From contig OZ345372.1 of NCBI GenBank assembly GCA_977006965.1, positions 2,046,001 to 2,110,000 of the forward strand: a stretch of 64,000 nt of DNA, in the 5' to 3' direction. This stretch comes from Phymatolithon calcareum. Its lineage: Eukaryota > Rhodophyta > Florideophyceae > Hapalidiales. The position numbers and the translations under genes were made by a program. This document shows, in pieces, positions 10,601-20,117 of the stretch (position 1 is its first letter; the number at the start of each line of letters is the position of its first letter). The notes below the pieces were generated by a model, which saw only the letters and a list, made by a program, of their open reading frames with translations, ran no database searches and was not told where the DNA came from.

Positions 10601-11979
10601 ATTGTATTGCGCGTCTCGGCCACCGAGAAGCACTGAAAAATGCTTTTGCTATTGTTATGAGGCAAAGTCCTGTATGTGAAAATCAAGTTGATTCCCTGCA
10701 AATGCAAATGGATGTCCGATTCAAGAGCCTTCTCAATCGAAGCCAAATCGAAGAACATATTAGACCGGTTGATGAGATCGACCTTGGGATGCTCGCTGAT
10801 TATTTTGGTCGTATTTACGACCAAACTGGTTCCAGAGACGCTGGAGTGAAAAAGGCGCTGGCACTGTTTTATGAAAACGGAACGAAGAGTGCCGTGTCCG
10901 AGGCAGCGATTGAAGCCCTTGAATCATTCATTATTCGTTCGGAATTGTATTCTTCCCCTTCCCCGCTTCTATTTTATCTCGCCATCGCACACCAAAGTCG
11001 TTTCCACGAATCGCAGAATCGATCACGGCAGGAAATTGCCGCCAAATGCTTATTGGGACTGAGAGATGAGGACAACTTTTTGTTTGCTGACGAGTACTTT
11101 GCATTGAACATCGGATACTTGCTTGAGAAAGGGTTCTTTGTGGGCCGCGACGCAGAACGCAAGAATGCAATGATCGAGACATTTTGTGAACAGACAGCGT
11201 GGGGAGATGCGAATTTGCTGCGCGCAATATTCGATCGCCTTTTTGTGAAACAAACATTATCTGAGGAAGGAAAAAAAGAAGTCAATGATCATGAGCGTGT
11301 TTTTGGAATGGGGAAACATCCAAAAGACGCCTTGTTGTTATACAATTCGCTTGACTCGCAGTCCAATTGCACAAATCGCGCAGCATTACTATATCACAAG
11401 GGAGCTCAAGGTGTTCCAACGAATGCATTAGATGCCGAGGAAGCGTACTTGGCTGCCATTGAAAAGGGAAACCTTGACGCACTCTGTAACATGGGTGTTC
11501 TGAAGTCTGGCACGATGGGAGATGACGCTGGCATATCGTATCTGATAAGTGCGATTGAAGCAGGAATGAGCACCGGGATGAATAATCTCGCAGTTGCTTA
11601 CGAGCTTGGAAATGGCGTCAATCGAGACGTATTTGAGGCTGAGAGACTGTACAAGATGGCTATTGAAGTGGACAACAATCCAATTGCCCTGTACAATCTG
11701 GCGGTATTGTATACGTGGGGAGACCCTGAAGTTCGAACTGACGGAAACATCTCCCACTCGCAGCGCATAATCTCTGATCTTACCGGTCCAGAAACGGAGC
11801 TCGAGCCTTTGTACACTCTTGAAGAGCAAGTAAGGAGATTTGCTCTGTTGAGCAACAGCAGAAACGAGACCGTAATGTCGGGGAAAGTGGAGCTCGAAGA
11901 ATTAGATGAGTGTCTTGCCTTTGTGAAGATTCTTGAATCTCGCGGAGAAAGCGAAGAAGCTGGTGATGAGGAAGCTTAA
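7654..11979 (+). CDS. Large membrane-anchored protein with C-terminal Sel1/TPR-like repeats, family unknown
   Basis: A 1441-residue single-exon protein that I do not recognise as a whole. The N-terminus begins with a run of four cysteines (residues 4-7), a possible palmitoylation site, followed by hydrophobic segments at about 19-40, 57-75 and 83-110. A Ser-rich stretch (about 185-260) has repeated L-P-D-S units. The long middle part (about 300-950) has no motif I can name. From about 960 the sequence becomes alpha-helical and TPR-like (E-E-G-R-A-D-D-A-L-R-L-F). At about 1250-1365 there are Sel1-type repeats, e.g. G-x2-A-L-C-N-M-G-V-L and M-N-N-L-A-V-A-Y-E-L-G-N-G-V. Sel1/TPR solenoids are protein-interaction scaffolds, so a membrane-tethered scaffold is a reasonable inference. 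The start at 7654 is the first ATG of the frame, and no in-frame disruption is seen. Confidence 0.8.
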   Translation: MSKCCCCNDGPSLADDPALVFSIYAIAFIPLAFIYGLDFITDQWRTVRDTRRNGIIQLFISLPSLGSLIFYIVVQINNKDYKEAAAAIAVAGLNSIHVLRTIWGLILLYEFRNWNISVLRCLVRLGYHAPVYGYSGEVRDMFSKLKSCRSQWKRPLLRLFYYFKTKFVSVYNWSLSWIHPVSPLPFSIQSSSSSAALPDSSTGENHLRPSHESNSSAILPDSSIDGNHCNHPPGQNSFHSTLPDSTIVESQTLLFRTSDVLKTIHLHFYNWAIYKARPLCKDMKENCKTIYNWAVGNMEVIYSDSDLSLEDIKRTVDYHMVVNSSLIDNEFSNVDLPVRPAIFSRVSHSDPERHSAMARFVASCLKSRKPEECSVRWLVSFLARFGSEWLVATKGLDLVFTDSLTEFQRTERQESQNLAALASAHTTQGSVEGNGSTENLVTLHSPYHKYSTGSKHYLDAEISITQRCMLPFKLNGDFDNTVYFYLQQATIRDAAKDNWHKTSLNELDDAERSAVENITPVQLAYFSTLVEESVDPVNEGDRFFRESNEPIHLERNGPSTDILMYQLGNDTSEDFEKLFQHLPVRKEIWSSLLWDSSPNYLLLQTSVHVDNYLALDSGNRLGAYMEEYEATPLLGESELTTSVFEKQYDLELRRRQSDVAKPRDITSFSWDTPRFIGCVAETVRSILGSWVAENDSEEAGWNASIAPVGIRFKCSEQLCSAFAESENMTRPEEKQSLNMRLVWEVQAHLQWNVEKEIGRKAEDIRKSPFLILLFVLGFPALQLTNNKEAFSGTSQGHHTIEFEDGITVNPIAGPQELRIVLTCDQESKTASVIFHPESHVFKWQEWKDAFMGRLAAQKHWRSTRLLSDNELLRAEANHSEISSPVEYISREELGEDCGLSFWSGWPPFLPQITQFEIQNLVEKEYGFCYSEGFGRDSTALIRALNTAMDIHFQQRTVLETIYTDGLRAREEGRADDALRLFGYCIARLGHREALKNAFAIVMRQSPVCENQVDSLQMQMDVRFKSLLNRSQIEEHIRPVDEIDLGMLADYFGRIYDQTGSRDAGVKKALALFYENGTKSAVSEAAIEALESFIIRSELYSSPSPLLFYLAIAHQSRFHESQNRSRQEIAAKCLLGLRDEDNFLFADEYFALNIGYLLEKGFFVGRDAERKNAMIETFCEQTAWGDANLLRAIFDRLFVKQTLSEEGKKEVNDHERVFGMGKHPKDALLLYNSLDSQSNCTNRAALLYHKGAQGVPTNALDAEEAYLAAIEKGNLDALCNMGVLKSGTMGDDAGISYLISAIEAGMSTGMNNLAVAYELGNGVNRDVFEAERLYKMAIEVDNNPIALYNLAVLYTWGDPEVRTDGNISHSQRIISDLTGPETELEPLYTLEEQVRRFALLSNSRNETVMSGKVELEELDECLAFVKILESRGESEEAGDEEA

Positions 11980-12087
11980 AGTTTCGTATTTAGTTACATA
12001 TGTGTATCAACTTTGTCTAGTAGTTCTCCTGCATCAAAATCTTTCTTTCTTTAATACAGAATGCGTTAATTAACGCCAGAACTTACC

Positions 12088-13407
12088 CTAGAGCAAGTTC
12101 TCATTTTTCAAATATTGGAGTATCTCTACGGGTCTCTCCCTGCACAGATCTTCTACCGTTTTGTCTGGCACTCTTCCGATGAATTGTCGTCGAGAGGCAG
12201 TCCTTCCAGAACAGTGTAGGATGAGGTGCTCCACTGTCTCCTTGATGCCATACGGGCACATCTTGCATACTGGGTCGTAGAGAAGTGGTTCATGTTCGCT
12301 GTGTCCATGGTGAAAGATTGCCACAATAGGGCTGCAGTTCACTATGAGCTGGTGCAGTACCACCTCTGCGCGTCTCTGCGAGATGTGCAGATCTTTCGGA
12401 AGCGTAGGAAGGGTCACTGGTTTGCTTCTACCGGGTGGTTTGATGATGGATCGTGCCGCTTCCAAAGTGAGAGGTATCGCATGGTGCAGCGCCAGACTCG
12501 ATTCCGAAATTCCCCGCCGCGCAAGTTCATCAGCAGCCGCCTCATTCTTCGCGACGCCGCAGTGACTCGGTATCCATACACACTCTATCTGAACCTCGCG
12601 TGAAAATAACCGTTCCATAAGGTTCCATAGATTCCGGGCCATGTCACCAAACATCAGCGGTTGCCCGTTGAGCGCGTCTGTCCAGCTACGGCTGTCAGTG
12701 AACCATCTGATAGTGCCGCCGCGGGGAAGTTGTAGGGTTGACGTTGCTTGGAAGGCATGTACGGCAGCAAATGCCTCCGTGTCAAATGAAGAGCCGACAG
12801 CCCCAGCGGCCAGCGATTCTTCCATAACAATTTCTTCGCCGCGCAAAATCAGAATCCAAGTTCCGCCGACCTGGAATGGGATGGCACGATACATGTCGAG
12901 TGTGTCACCATCTTCGTCGCACACGATAACGCGTTGTTTCGAGGCGGTTGGGGTCGTTGAGGAGGCTTGCTCGTCTCCGTCGTCGTAGGCCAAGAGGACG
13001 TCCGGGGGCCTGCCGTGTCGAGACTCAAAACGTTTGGCTGCTTCGTGGTTCTGGTACTGACAGGGGCTGAAGTTGCTCAACGTCGCAGTATACCAACCTT
13101 CATCTCATTTCACAGAGACTCGTTCTCCACGATTCGGGTCGCAGACAGATTCATGTGATACTTTTCCGACACTTCCGTCCGTCCATATTTCGATATCCGC
13201 TGGGTGTGCTGCATTTAGCTCCAAAATAAAAGCTTCTGTCGCGGTACGCTTCTCCTCTGGATCATCCGTCGCCGAAACAGGAGTCGCGAATGTTAAAAAC
13301 CCGTTACTGGAGCGGTCCTTCAGCCCATTGCGTGGGAGTGCAAGGATCCGTTTTCCTGCGATACGCATAATACAACAGAAAGACTCATGCTGAACTTTGC
13401 TGTACAA
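12088..13407 (-). pseudogene. Non-LTR retrotransposon 3' fragment: RNase H domain plus CCHC zinc knuckle
   Basis: Two open frames in the same reading frame (13407-13105 and 13080-12088) are separated by one in-frame TGA at 13107-13105 and eight codons. The upstream part carries the first RNase HI motif (E-I-W-T-D-G-S). The downstream part carries the remaining ones: the glutamate in F-D-T-E-A-F, the aspartate in F-T-D-S-R-S-W, and the W-I-P-S-H-C-G-V-A-x-N-E-x-A-D block. The C-terminus has C-K-M-C-P-Y-G-x4-V-E-H-L-I-L-H-C, the C-x2-C...H...C knuckle found after RNase H in many LINE-type elements. About 100 unexplained residues lie between the first and second RNase H motifs. No reverse transcriptase lies upstream, so the copy is 5'-truncated. 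A related tail is at 41.9-42.3 kb. Confidence 0.75.
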
Positions 13408-14087
13408 AATACAAATTATGCACGTGCCTCCCCGTTCCTACAGTTGCAAGAAAGCTTTGCTGAAGTCAGGTGATGACGTGATTCAGATCAACTCACCAAA
13501 GTGTTCCCAATCAAGAGGCAATCTGATCATCAGTCTAATCTGGCTCACAGACCTCTTGTCCATGGAAGGGTCGTCGACATTGATACACTGTTTCTTCCGT
13601 GTTATGAAATTCTAGCTTCTTTTTCTTTCTTTTTTTTATTGCAGGATATCTGAGCTACACATTTAGTTGCTCAACATCTAGGGGGCCTCTAAGATGTTCC
13701 TGGACTGGATTCACTCTGGGTACTGGCGTATCTGCTTCCCGCGAGTACTGCGGCATACTACTACTCCGCGACGTACGTGTGGCCTTCATGGAATGTAATT
13801 CAATTCTTGCTGGTGACAGGAATCGAGCCGGCGACCTCAACAATCCTGCATGTATCATACCGAAATATGAGCGCAGGTACTACGGTCGACATTTTTCGTA
13901 TCGAATCGAAACTTTCGATGTCCTAATCAAAAATAGGAAGCAAATCAAACTGATGTGTTACGATCCATCCATCAACATTAAAAATATTGATTATTTGATA
14001 ATCACCACCACGAGGTTTCCCGGGACGACGTCGGCGCATCTGGTTTTATTGCGTAACAGCAACTCTGCCCAACGCTGACCATTCAAC
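13408..14087. other. Spacer upstream of the DEAD-box helicase gene
   Basis: No gene recognised. It includes a T-rich tract near 13620-13640 and, on the minus strand near 13815-13835, a short stretch resembling a tRNA T-arm that does not fold (see rejected items). The helicase promoter is presumably here. Confidence 0.4.
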
Positions 14088-16862
14088 ATGACACTAGACC
14101 TAACGTTCCCCACTGTGGAGCTAGCATCCGACAGCGAAGATGAGTACACCGTGCGCCCGACGCGCGGCCGCAAGCGTCGCGAGGCCCCAATCCCAACACC
14201 AGCTCCACGCGATGCCAAAAAGGCAGGGAAGGACGCAGCAGACAAGGTGCGCCCAGGTTCCTTTCGAGCGCTTGGTCTGAGTGAAGAAATCTGTCAATCG
14301 CTCGCAAAGGCGGGCTATGGTTTCCCGACGCCAGTACAACGGCGGGCCATTCCGGCCATTCTCGCCGGGCGCGATGCGGTTATCATGGCGCGCACGGGGT
14401 CCGGAAAGACGGCTGCATTTCTAGCACCCGTTCTACATCGACTGCGTGCACACGCGCCTATGTTTGCGACGAATCGGTCAAATGGACCTCGCGCACTTGT
14501 TGTCGCACCGACGCGCGAGCTAGCACTGCAAACGTACAAATTCTTCAAGCTTTATGCGCGCGGCACTGACGATAGTACCGTGCGAGCCGCTGTGGTTGTA
14601 GGGGGTACTCCGTTGGATGCGCAGTTTAGAGCATTGGCCGTTTGTCCTGAGCTAGTTATTGTTACTCCTGGTCGCTGTTTGCAGATTTTGGCGGAGATGG
14701 GCCAGCGTGGCGGTCTCACGCTTGCTACTGCGGAGACGGTTGTGTTCGATGAGGCAGATCGTCTTTTTGAAGGCACACTTGCCGCGGAGACAGCGGCTTT
14801 GCTTTCCCGTCTCAGTTCGCATGTTACTGAGTCGCTACTAGAGCGCGACCGTCAGACGGTGCTTGTGAGTGCTACTATGCCGACTGCACTCGTGGAGTTT
14901 TCGCGTACTGGACTTCGTCAAAATGTGGAAGTCGTCCGTCTGGATGCTGACAGGGCTATTTCACCGACTCTTGCAGTCGCATTTTTGAGTACGCGCGGCC
15001 GCGACGAGAAGGATGCCACACTCATCATTGCGTTGCGTCGTATTCTTGACGTGGAGGGGACGGCTATCGTATTTGCGGCTACACATCGTTGCGTGGAGTA
15101 TATTGTCTCTCTGTTGCGTAAGGTGCTCGCTGCGAATGTTGACCCGGTGCATGGAAATATGGATCAAGGTGCGCGTGTAGAGTCGGTGGCAAGGTTCAGA
15201 AAAGGTGTTTCGAAGGTTCTTGTTGTCACAGATGTGGCTGCTCGCGGTATTGATCTTCCGGAGCTTGACAATGTGATCAACTATGACATGCCGGCAACTC
15301 CGAAGCTGTTTGTACATCGCGTCGGTCGAGCAGGTCGTGCCGGACGTCCGGGTCGTGCGATATGCCTCGTGTCTGCTGATGAAGCGCCGTATATGCTCGA
15401 CGTACACTTGTTTCTAGGCAGGGGAGTTAAGCTAGCGCCAAATGGGTCTGGTATGGGTGAAGACGAGGATAAGCTCGATACTGATTCTAGTGCCTGGAAA
15501 TCTATTGCTGTTGCGATTGAATCATCGTTCTTATTCGGCGATATTCCGAAGGCTCCCCTGGACGAGGAAGTGGAACTTTTGAAAAAGATTGTGGATGATG
15601 TTGACATCGATAAGCTTCGTCATTCTGCCAAGAACGCCCATGGACTTTATATCAGAACGAGAAGCGTGGCCAGTGGTGAAAGTGTGGGACGAGCGAAAGC
15701 CATGCTGCGCGATGAGAATGGAGGGCGTCGGCTCATTCCTGTACATCCATGGTTTGCAGATATGGAGACAAAGGTGGAGAACAGAGCAAGTGCACTTGCT
15801 TCTCAGGTTTCGTCTTGGCGTCCGAAGGAATCAGCGGTTGCAATCCCGGAATCTTTGCGTGAGAAGAAGCGGCAACGCGATGAAAGACTTGCTGAAGGTG
15901 CTGTAGCATCGGAAGAGGTGGACAGTGGCGATGGGGCTGTGAAGACTGAGAGCGGCACATTTGACCTTTCTTCAAAAGAGACGAAAGCCAAGCTTGCCGC
16001 TGTCACAGAGAACGATCGAAAACGGTCGAAAAAGCGAGCTCGGCAACTTGCCATGGAACAGCAGCGCAGTCAATTTTTTGTCCCCTTGCAAAGAAGTGAA
16101 GCCGATATTCTAAACACCAAGGCGTTGCAAGTGAGCACTGGTGGCTCAATGAACGATGGATTTGGCGCATTCCGTGCCATTCAGAGCGCAGCCATGGACA
16201 TCAATGCGGATACGAACGTAGATTTGCTTCGTTCAAAGCATTTGGGTGCGAATAATGGCAAATACTGGGATCGAGTATCGAAGAAGTACGTGAAAGGTGG
16301 AGTCACAGACGCCACATCAAAGCGCAATTTACATGTTGCATCGCGCGAGGCGCGTGCAAAAGCAAAGGGCGACATGGACTATAGTCTTGGGGACGGTGTA
16401 ATGTACAGGAAGTGGCTGGCGAAGAATCGGAAAACTGTGGAAGAGCTCCAGGAACACAATCGGCAACAAATGGAGACGGGAGGGGCCACGGAAGGTATGC
16501 CGCGAGCCGACTTGGCCACTGTCGGGTTTGGAAATAACGATTTCCGAAAGGGTGCTTTTGGACGCCGAGCGAGAATCATGGCTGCTGCAGCGCGCAACAA
16601 GGCAATGGCGGAATCATCTGCGGGTGGAAAGAGTGCCAATGGAAAAAGAGACAATCGTCCCGAATTGAAGACGGTGGAGGAGATCAAGAAGGAGCGAAAG
16701 CTAAAGAAAAAGGCGGAGTTGCGCCGCATGACGAAGGAGCAGCGGAAGAAGAGCAAGAAGAGTTCTCGAGGAGCTCGCGGTGGCGGCGGACCGATGACTG
16801 CGGCCGGAATGAGGAGCAGCCGTTCTTCTCAAGTGAGGGTTATTGCTCATGGGAGGAAGTAA
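14088..16862 (+). CDS. DBP10: DEAD-box ATP-dependent RNA helicase, DDX54/Dbp10 type (ribosome biogenesis)
   Basis: A 924-residue single-exon protein with every DEAD-box motif: Q-motif region F-x3-G-L-S...P-T-P-V-Q-R-R-A-I-P (about 63-87), Walker A A-R-T-G-S-G-K-T (101-108), P-T-R-E-L-A, T-P-G-R, D-E-A-D (221-224), S-A-T (261-263), V-T-D-V-A-A-R-G-I-D, and H-R-V-G-R-A-G-R (410-417). The long lysine/arginine-rich C-terminal region (about 520-924) includes, near 690-740, the asparagine/aspartate-rich block followed by Y-W-D-R-x-S-K-K-Y-V. This resembles the DBP10CT region that separates DDX54/Dbp10 from other nucleolar DEAD-box proteins. Dbp10 acts in pre-60S rRNA maturation. The basic tail fits nucleolar location and RNA binding. 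The start at 14088 follows an upstream stop region and gives a short acidic leader before the Q motif. Confidence 0.9.
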   Translation: MTLDLTFPTVELASDSEDEYTVRPTRGRKRREAPIPTPAPRDAKKAGKDAADKVRPGSFRALGLSEEICQSLAKAGYGFPTPVQRRAIPAILAGRDAVIMARTGSGKTAAFLAPVLHRLRAHAPMFATNRSNGPRALVVAPTRELALQTYKFFKLYARGTDDSTVRAAVVVGGTPLDAQFRALAVCPELVIVTPGRCLQILAEMGQRGGLTLATAETVVFDEADRLFEGTLAAETAALLSRLSSHVTESLLERDRQTVLVSATMPTALVEFSRTGLRQNVEVVRLDADRAISPTLAVAFLSTRGRDEKDATLIIALRRILDVEGTAIVFAATHRCVEYIVSLLRKVLAANVDPVHGNMDQGARVESVARFRKGVSKVLVVTDVAARGIDLPELDNVINYDMPATPKLFVHRVGRAGRAGRPGRAICLVSADEAPYMLDVHLFLGRGVKLAPNGSGMGEDEDKLDTDSSAWKSIAVAIESSFLFGDIPKAPLDEEVELLKKIVDDVDIDKLRHSAKNAHGLYIRTRSVASGESVGRAKAMLRDENGGRRLIPVHPWFADMETKVENRASALASQVSSWRPKESAVAIPESLREKKRQRDERLAEGAVASEEVDSGDGAVKTESGTFDLSSKETKAKLAAVTENDRKRSKKRARQLAMEQQRSQFFVPLQRSEADILNTKALQVSTGGSMNDGFGAFRAIQSAAMDINADTNVDLLRSKHLGANNGKYWDRVSKKYVKGGVTDATSKRNLHVASREARAKAKGDMDYSLGDGVMYRKWLAKNRKTVEELQEHNRQQMETGGATEGMPRADLATVGFGNNDFRKGAFGRRARIMAAAARNKAMAESSAGGKSANGKRDNRPELKTVEEIKKERKLKKKAELRRMTKEQRKKSKKSSRGARGGGGPMTAAGMRSSRSSQVRVIAHGRK

Positions 16863-17181
16863 GTCGTAATAAGAGGAATAAAGAGTGTCCGTTCTGTGTA
16901 TTTTCTGAACGTAAAGATTCTGGTATGAACAACGACGATTAGATTATTTCGCGCAGGCCGACACTTTTACGCAAATTGCAAGCAAGCAGTAGTCGAACTC
17001 TTCTAGCAAGGTCTACTGGAAGCGTAGAACACAGAGAAGAGGGACGAAAAGGAAGGGGAGAAACGAAACACTTCAGCATCCTTCCGTCTCGCACTATATG
17101 CACCCATAAAACCGCACACCGCATGTACAAAAAGCTAGGAAATGTTGACGACCCACCCTGGACAAACAATCGCACCCGGAC
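16863..17181. other. Convergent intergenic spacer
   Basis: About 320 bp between the helicase stop and the TBCCD1 stop, probably containing both 3' ends. Nothing else recognised. Confidence 0.6.
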
Positions 17182-19605
17182 CTAGCGCACTTGACGCTCC
17201 GGGGTTTTGGCACGTGCGTCCCCGATTTCCTGATCCATTCGCACCAAATCACTCAGTTGTCTCATCTTCCCCGATGCCGTCAACCACTCGCGAAATCGCT
17301 CGTTCACAATCGCCTGCAGCATACCCCTATGCGGCCCTGCAGCCGGCCCTGAGGCGCCAATATCCAGCGGCGTCACCCGAGCCGCGCCTCCAGGTGCAGA
17401 CGCCGCGTCACTCATGGCGACATCCTTCACTTCTGCGGCAGCGTGGGCGGCGGCGTCTGCGCTTCGGATGTCGCGTTTGATCATGTCAAACTGCTTCTTG
17501 CGCGACACAAGTGCTGCCGCATACTCGGGCGGCAGTTTGAACGGCATTGTGAACAGGCCTCGAGCGCTCTGCTCGCGGTCCAGCACGGGCTCGCCCTTAT
17601 TTCCAGTTTTGACAGGCACTGAGAACGGGAGGAATTTCTCCGGGGGGAGTGCGGTGGCAACAGCGGATGTGAGATCGGGATCTTTTCCCCGATCCAGGCG
17701 GTACGCAGGCCGGTAGAATTGGTCCCAAGCGTTGAGCGCGGCATTGACACCGACGTCAGCACAGTCGCGTACTGCGGCGGGATAGGCGGCGTTGTACGGT
17801 GCAAATACGAGACCGCGATTGTCGCCGACGATTTGTGGACGACGGTTGGTACATAGATACATGTGCGTGTCGAAACAGTTGGTGGCACGACAGACACGAG
17901 TCACGGCATGTAGACGTACGTTGACGCAGTTGATGATCGACACTGATACACAGGCGCCGACAAACAGTGTGCAGTCGCGACATGCAATCATTGATACACG
18001 TCCCAGTGATCGCAGTAGATAGAAGTGGGAGTCGGAACAGTTTGCAATTCGTACTTCGCGTCCGTGCGGATAGGATGCACCTGGTGCATTCACGTCCGGT
18101 AACGAGGTGCGTAGTATTGTTTTTCGATCGAGATTGCAAAACTCGGCAACGTCAATGGCACCCATCGGCTCATCTGGGGGCGGTTCGCGAGAAAGTGCGG
18201 CACGCACCAAGTCCACCAGATCACCTAGTCGCACAGTTGCTGTGGACGAGGGGTCCCGCCATTGCGGGACGATTGAGGACAGGGCGCGAGGTGCACCAGA
18301 GGCGGAGAGGGTAGTGGTGAGTAGGAAGGAGAGATGTTCAAACATAGTTCGTGTCAATTGCAAATTCTTCACACCCGCCCTAGATCCATCCGAATCGGTA
18401 GACCGTCTCTTTCCATCAGAATTGCATCGCACAAGCTTCCCACTCTCCGCTGCAGTGGCGCCGCTACCAGACGAAGAGACGGAAGTTTCATCGACATGAT
18501 CCGTTCCCTCGGGTAGTACGCCGTACGCCGCCGCAATGACCGCAAGTAACTGCGTAATGTTTGAAGAAACCAGATGTGTTTCCCTTTGAAATGAATTTTG
18601 CACCGATGCCAATATCGCACTTTGAGAGTTCACCATTGACGCCAGATGTGTTGGTGTCTTCTTCCGAACCAGAGCATCCAGTCCGCCGGCCGGACTGGCA
18701 CTTCCGCTAGTACTCGGCGAACCCGGCGGCACACACCCTGTGATAGCCGGCAACGGCGACCCTGGCGCCGCAGCGCTCGAAAGCCGCAACGAAACTGGCG
18801 ACGGCACGGCGCTAAGTCCCCGTTGTCCAGAAACGCGTGGTGACATAGGGCCCGCACCCGGAGCCTGCGACACCAAGCCCATGGGAAGCGATGAAAGTGC
18901 GGGACGACTAGATGCAGAAGGTGAAGAAACCTGCTGTGGCGATGTAGCGGTGGGGGGATTAATCTCAGCCTCCGGCCAGACTGCATGTGCCGACTCTCTG
19001 AATCGTGCTGAAATGGTGGCCGCCGCATGCAATCGAATGAAAGCCAATAGTTCCGGGACTGGAATATTAAGATGACGAAAATTGAGTTGATTTCCAGGGG
19101 CGAGTTTGTCAGCGTCATTACATCGCACGAATGCATCCGGTGCATTCGTCTCAAGTGCCTCGATGATCACGCATGCATCGTCGGAAGTTTCAAGCCGTGC
19201 GTGCAATCCTGCAGCTGCTAACCAATCGTCGTAGGAAACTGCCGGTGGGATTGTAGGGTCCATGTACACAGACGCGGAGGCCAACTCAGACGCGAGACGA
19301 CTGAAGTCGATCTGAGAGGCTGATGCGGAGGTGAGAAGTGGGACGGCGACCGAATGTTCGAACACTTGACGACGGATCCACAGCGCGCCGATCGGGGCAT
19401 CGGCCATGCGCTCATCGCCGACGTCCATTACGGATGAGGGCGGACCGCCGCCGAAGTTGGGCGGCGCCGCCACGACAGATGTCGCCACAACAAAGGGCGA
19501 TGGAGCGGATGCGCGCGGCGCGGCGCCCCTCCGCACACGGGGAATTGGAAAGGGTGGGGACGGGTTGGTGCACGCTTGTGCGGCAGTACAGTACAGCGGC
19601 AACAC
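17182..19605 (-). CDS. TBCCD1: TBCC domain-containing protein 1 (TBCCD1)
   Basis: An 807-residue frame. The C-CAP/TBCC beta-helix domain is at about 490-640: repeated short strands with C-x-D-S/T-x-(F/L) steps (for example N-C-S-D-S-H-F-Y-L-L and A-C-R-D-C-T-L-F-V-G), then the family-typical stretch G-D-N-R-G-L-V-F-A-P-Y-N-A-A-Y-P and L-N-A-W-D-Q-F-Y. The following L-P-P-E-K-F-L-P-F-x-V-P block also matches TBCCD1. TBCCD1 localises to centrosomes, basal bodies and Golgi linkage in animals and green algae and lacks the tubulin-GAP arginine activity of TBCC. The region around 215-330 is Ser/Pro-rich and probably disordered. The true start may be an internal Met about 60 residues in (near 19428, M-D-V-G-D-E-R), because the first 59 residues are low-complexity Ala/Pro and the conserved part (G-A-L-W-I-R) begins after it. 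Confidence 0.88.
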   Translation of the reverse strand: MLPLYCTAAQACTNPSPPFPIPRVRRGAAPRASAPSPFVVATSVVAAPPNFGGGPPSSVMDVGDERMADAPIGALWIRRQVFEHSVAVPLLTSASASQIDFSRLASELASASVYMDPTIPPAVSYDDWLAAAGLHARLETSDDACVIIEALETNAPDAFVRCNDADKLAPGNQLNFRHLNIPVPELLAFIRLHAAATISARFRESAHAVWPEAEINPPTATSPQQVSSPSASSRPALSSLPMGLVSQAPGAGPMSPRVSGQRGLSAVPSPVSLRLSSAAAPGSPLPAITGCVPPGSPSTSGSASPAGGLDALVRKKTPTHLASMVNSQSAILASVQNSFQRETHLVSSNITQLLAVIAAAYGVLPEGTDHVDETSVSSSGSGATAAESGKLVRCNSDGKRRSTDSDGSRAGVKNLQLTRTMFEHLSFLLTTTLSASGAPRALSSIVPQWRDPSSTATVRLGDLVDLVRAALSREPPPDEPMGAIDVAEFCNLDRKTILRTSLPDVNAPGASYPHGREVRIANCSDSHFYLLRSLGRVSMIACRDCTLFVGACVSVSIINCVNVRLHAVTRVCRATNCFDTHMYLCTNRRPQIVGDNRGLVFAPYNAAYPAAVRDCADVGVNAALNAWDQFYRPAYRLDRGKDPDLTSAVATALPPEKFLPFSVPVKTGNKGEPVLDREQSARGLFTMPFKLPPEYAAALVSRKKQFDMIKRDIRSADAAAHAAAEVKDVAMSDAASAPGGAARVTPLDIGASGPAAGPHRGMLQAIVNERFREWLTASGKMRQLSDLVRMDQEIGDARAKTPERQVR

Positions 19606-20117
19606 TCGTACTGCTGTTGGTGGGAGTTACACGCCGCGCGAGGTGCACTATTCCGTTTGGCTTACAGACAGTTTCGAATTGTGTGAAATGTTTCCGACTT
19701 GAGTTGCACTATGAAGTTCCTTGTCGGACGGTAGCAGCAAGGAGGGGACAAGGAGGATGACGGTGGTAGTGACGATAGATAGGAAGGTCGGTAGGAGGGT
19801 TTTGGGGCCCGTCGTCACGCTCGTAGGGCAGATTGGGAAGAAACGGGAGAAGCGGGAATTGGACATGCATGTACTGTGGCCATGGACACAGAAAATTTTG
19901 TAATTGTGCAAGAGCAGTATTATTTGGGCAAAACAAGTGTTTTTTGAGATTTCATAATATCGTGCACTATTTGCGCGCCGACGGTGCTGGCATTTTGTGC
20001 AATGAAATCACAGTTTTGTGAGATATCTGCGCTGATCCGAACGTTTCGAAACGTGTCGTTTTTTGTTACCCGATGTTCACCTCTTTTTCCTGTCCATTTG
20101 TACTGTGTATAGTTACT
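19606..20117. other. Intergenic, no gene recognised
   Basis: Upstream of TBCCD1 and presumably holding its promoter. Only short shadow frames. Confidence 0.4.

Noticed and set aside
13810-13870. Possible tRNA on the minus strand (CGCCGGCTCGATTCC)
   Set aside because: Only a T-loop-like word; the T stem, anticodon stem and acceptor do not pair.
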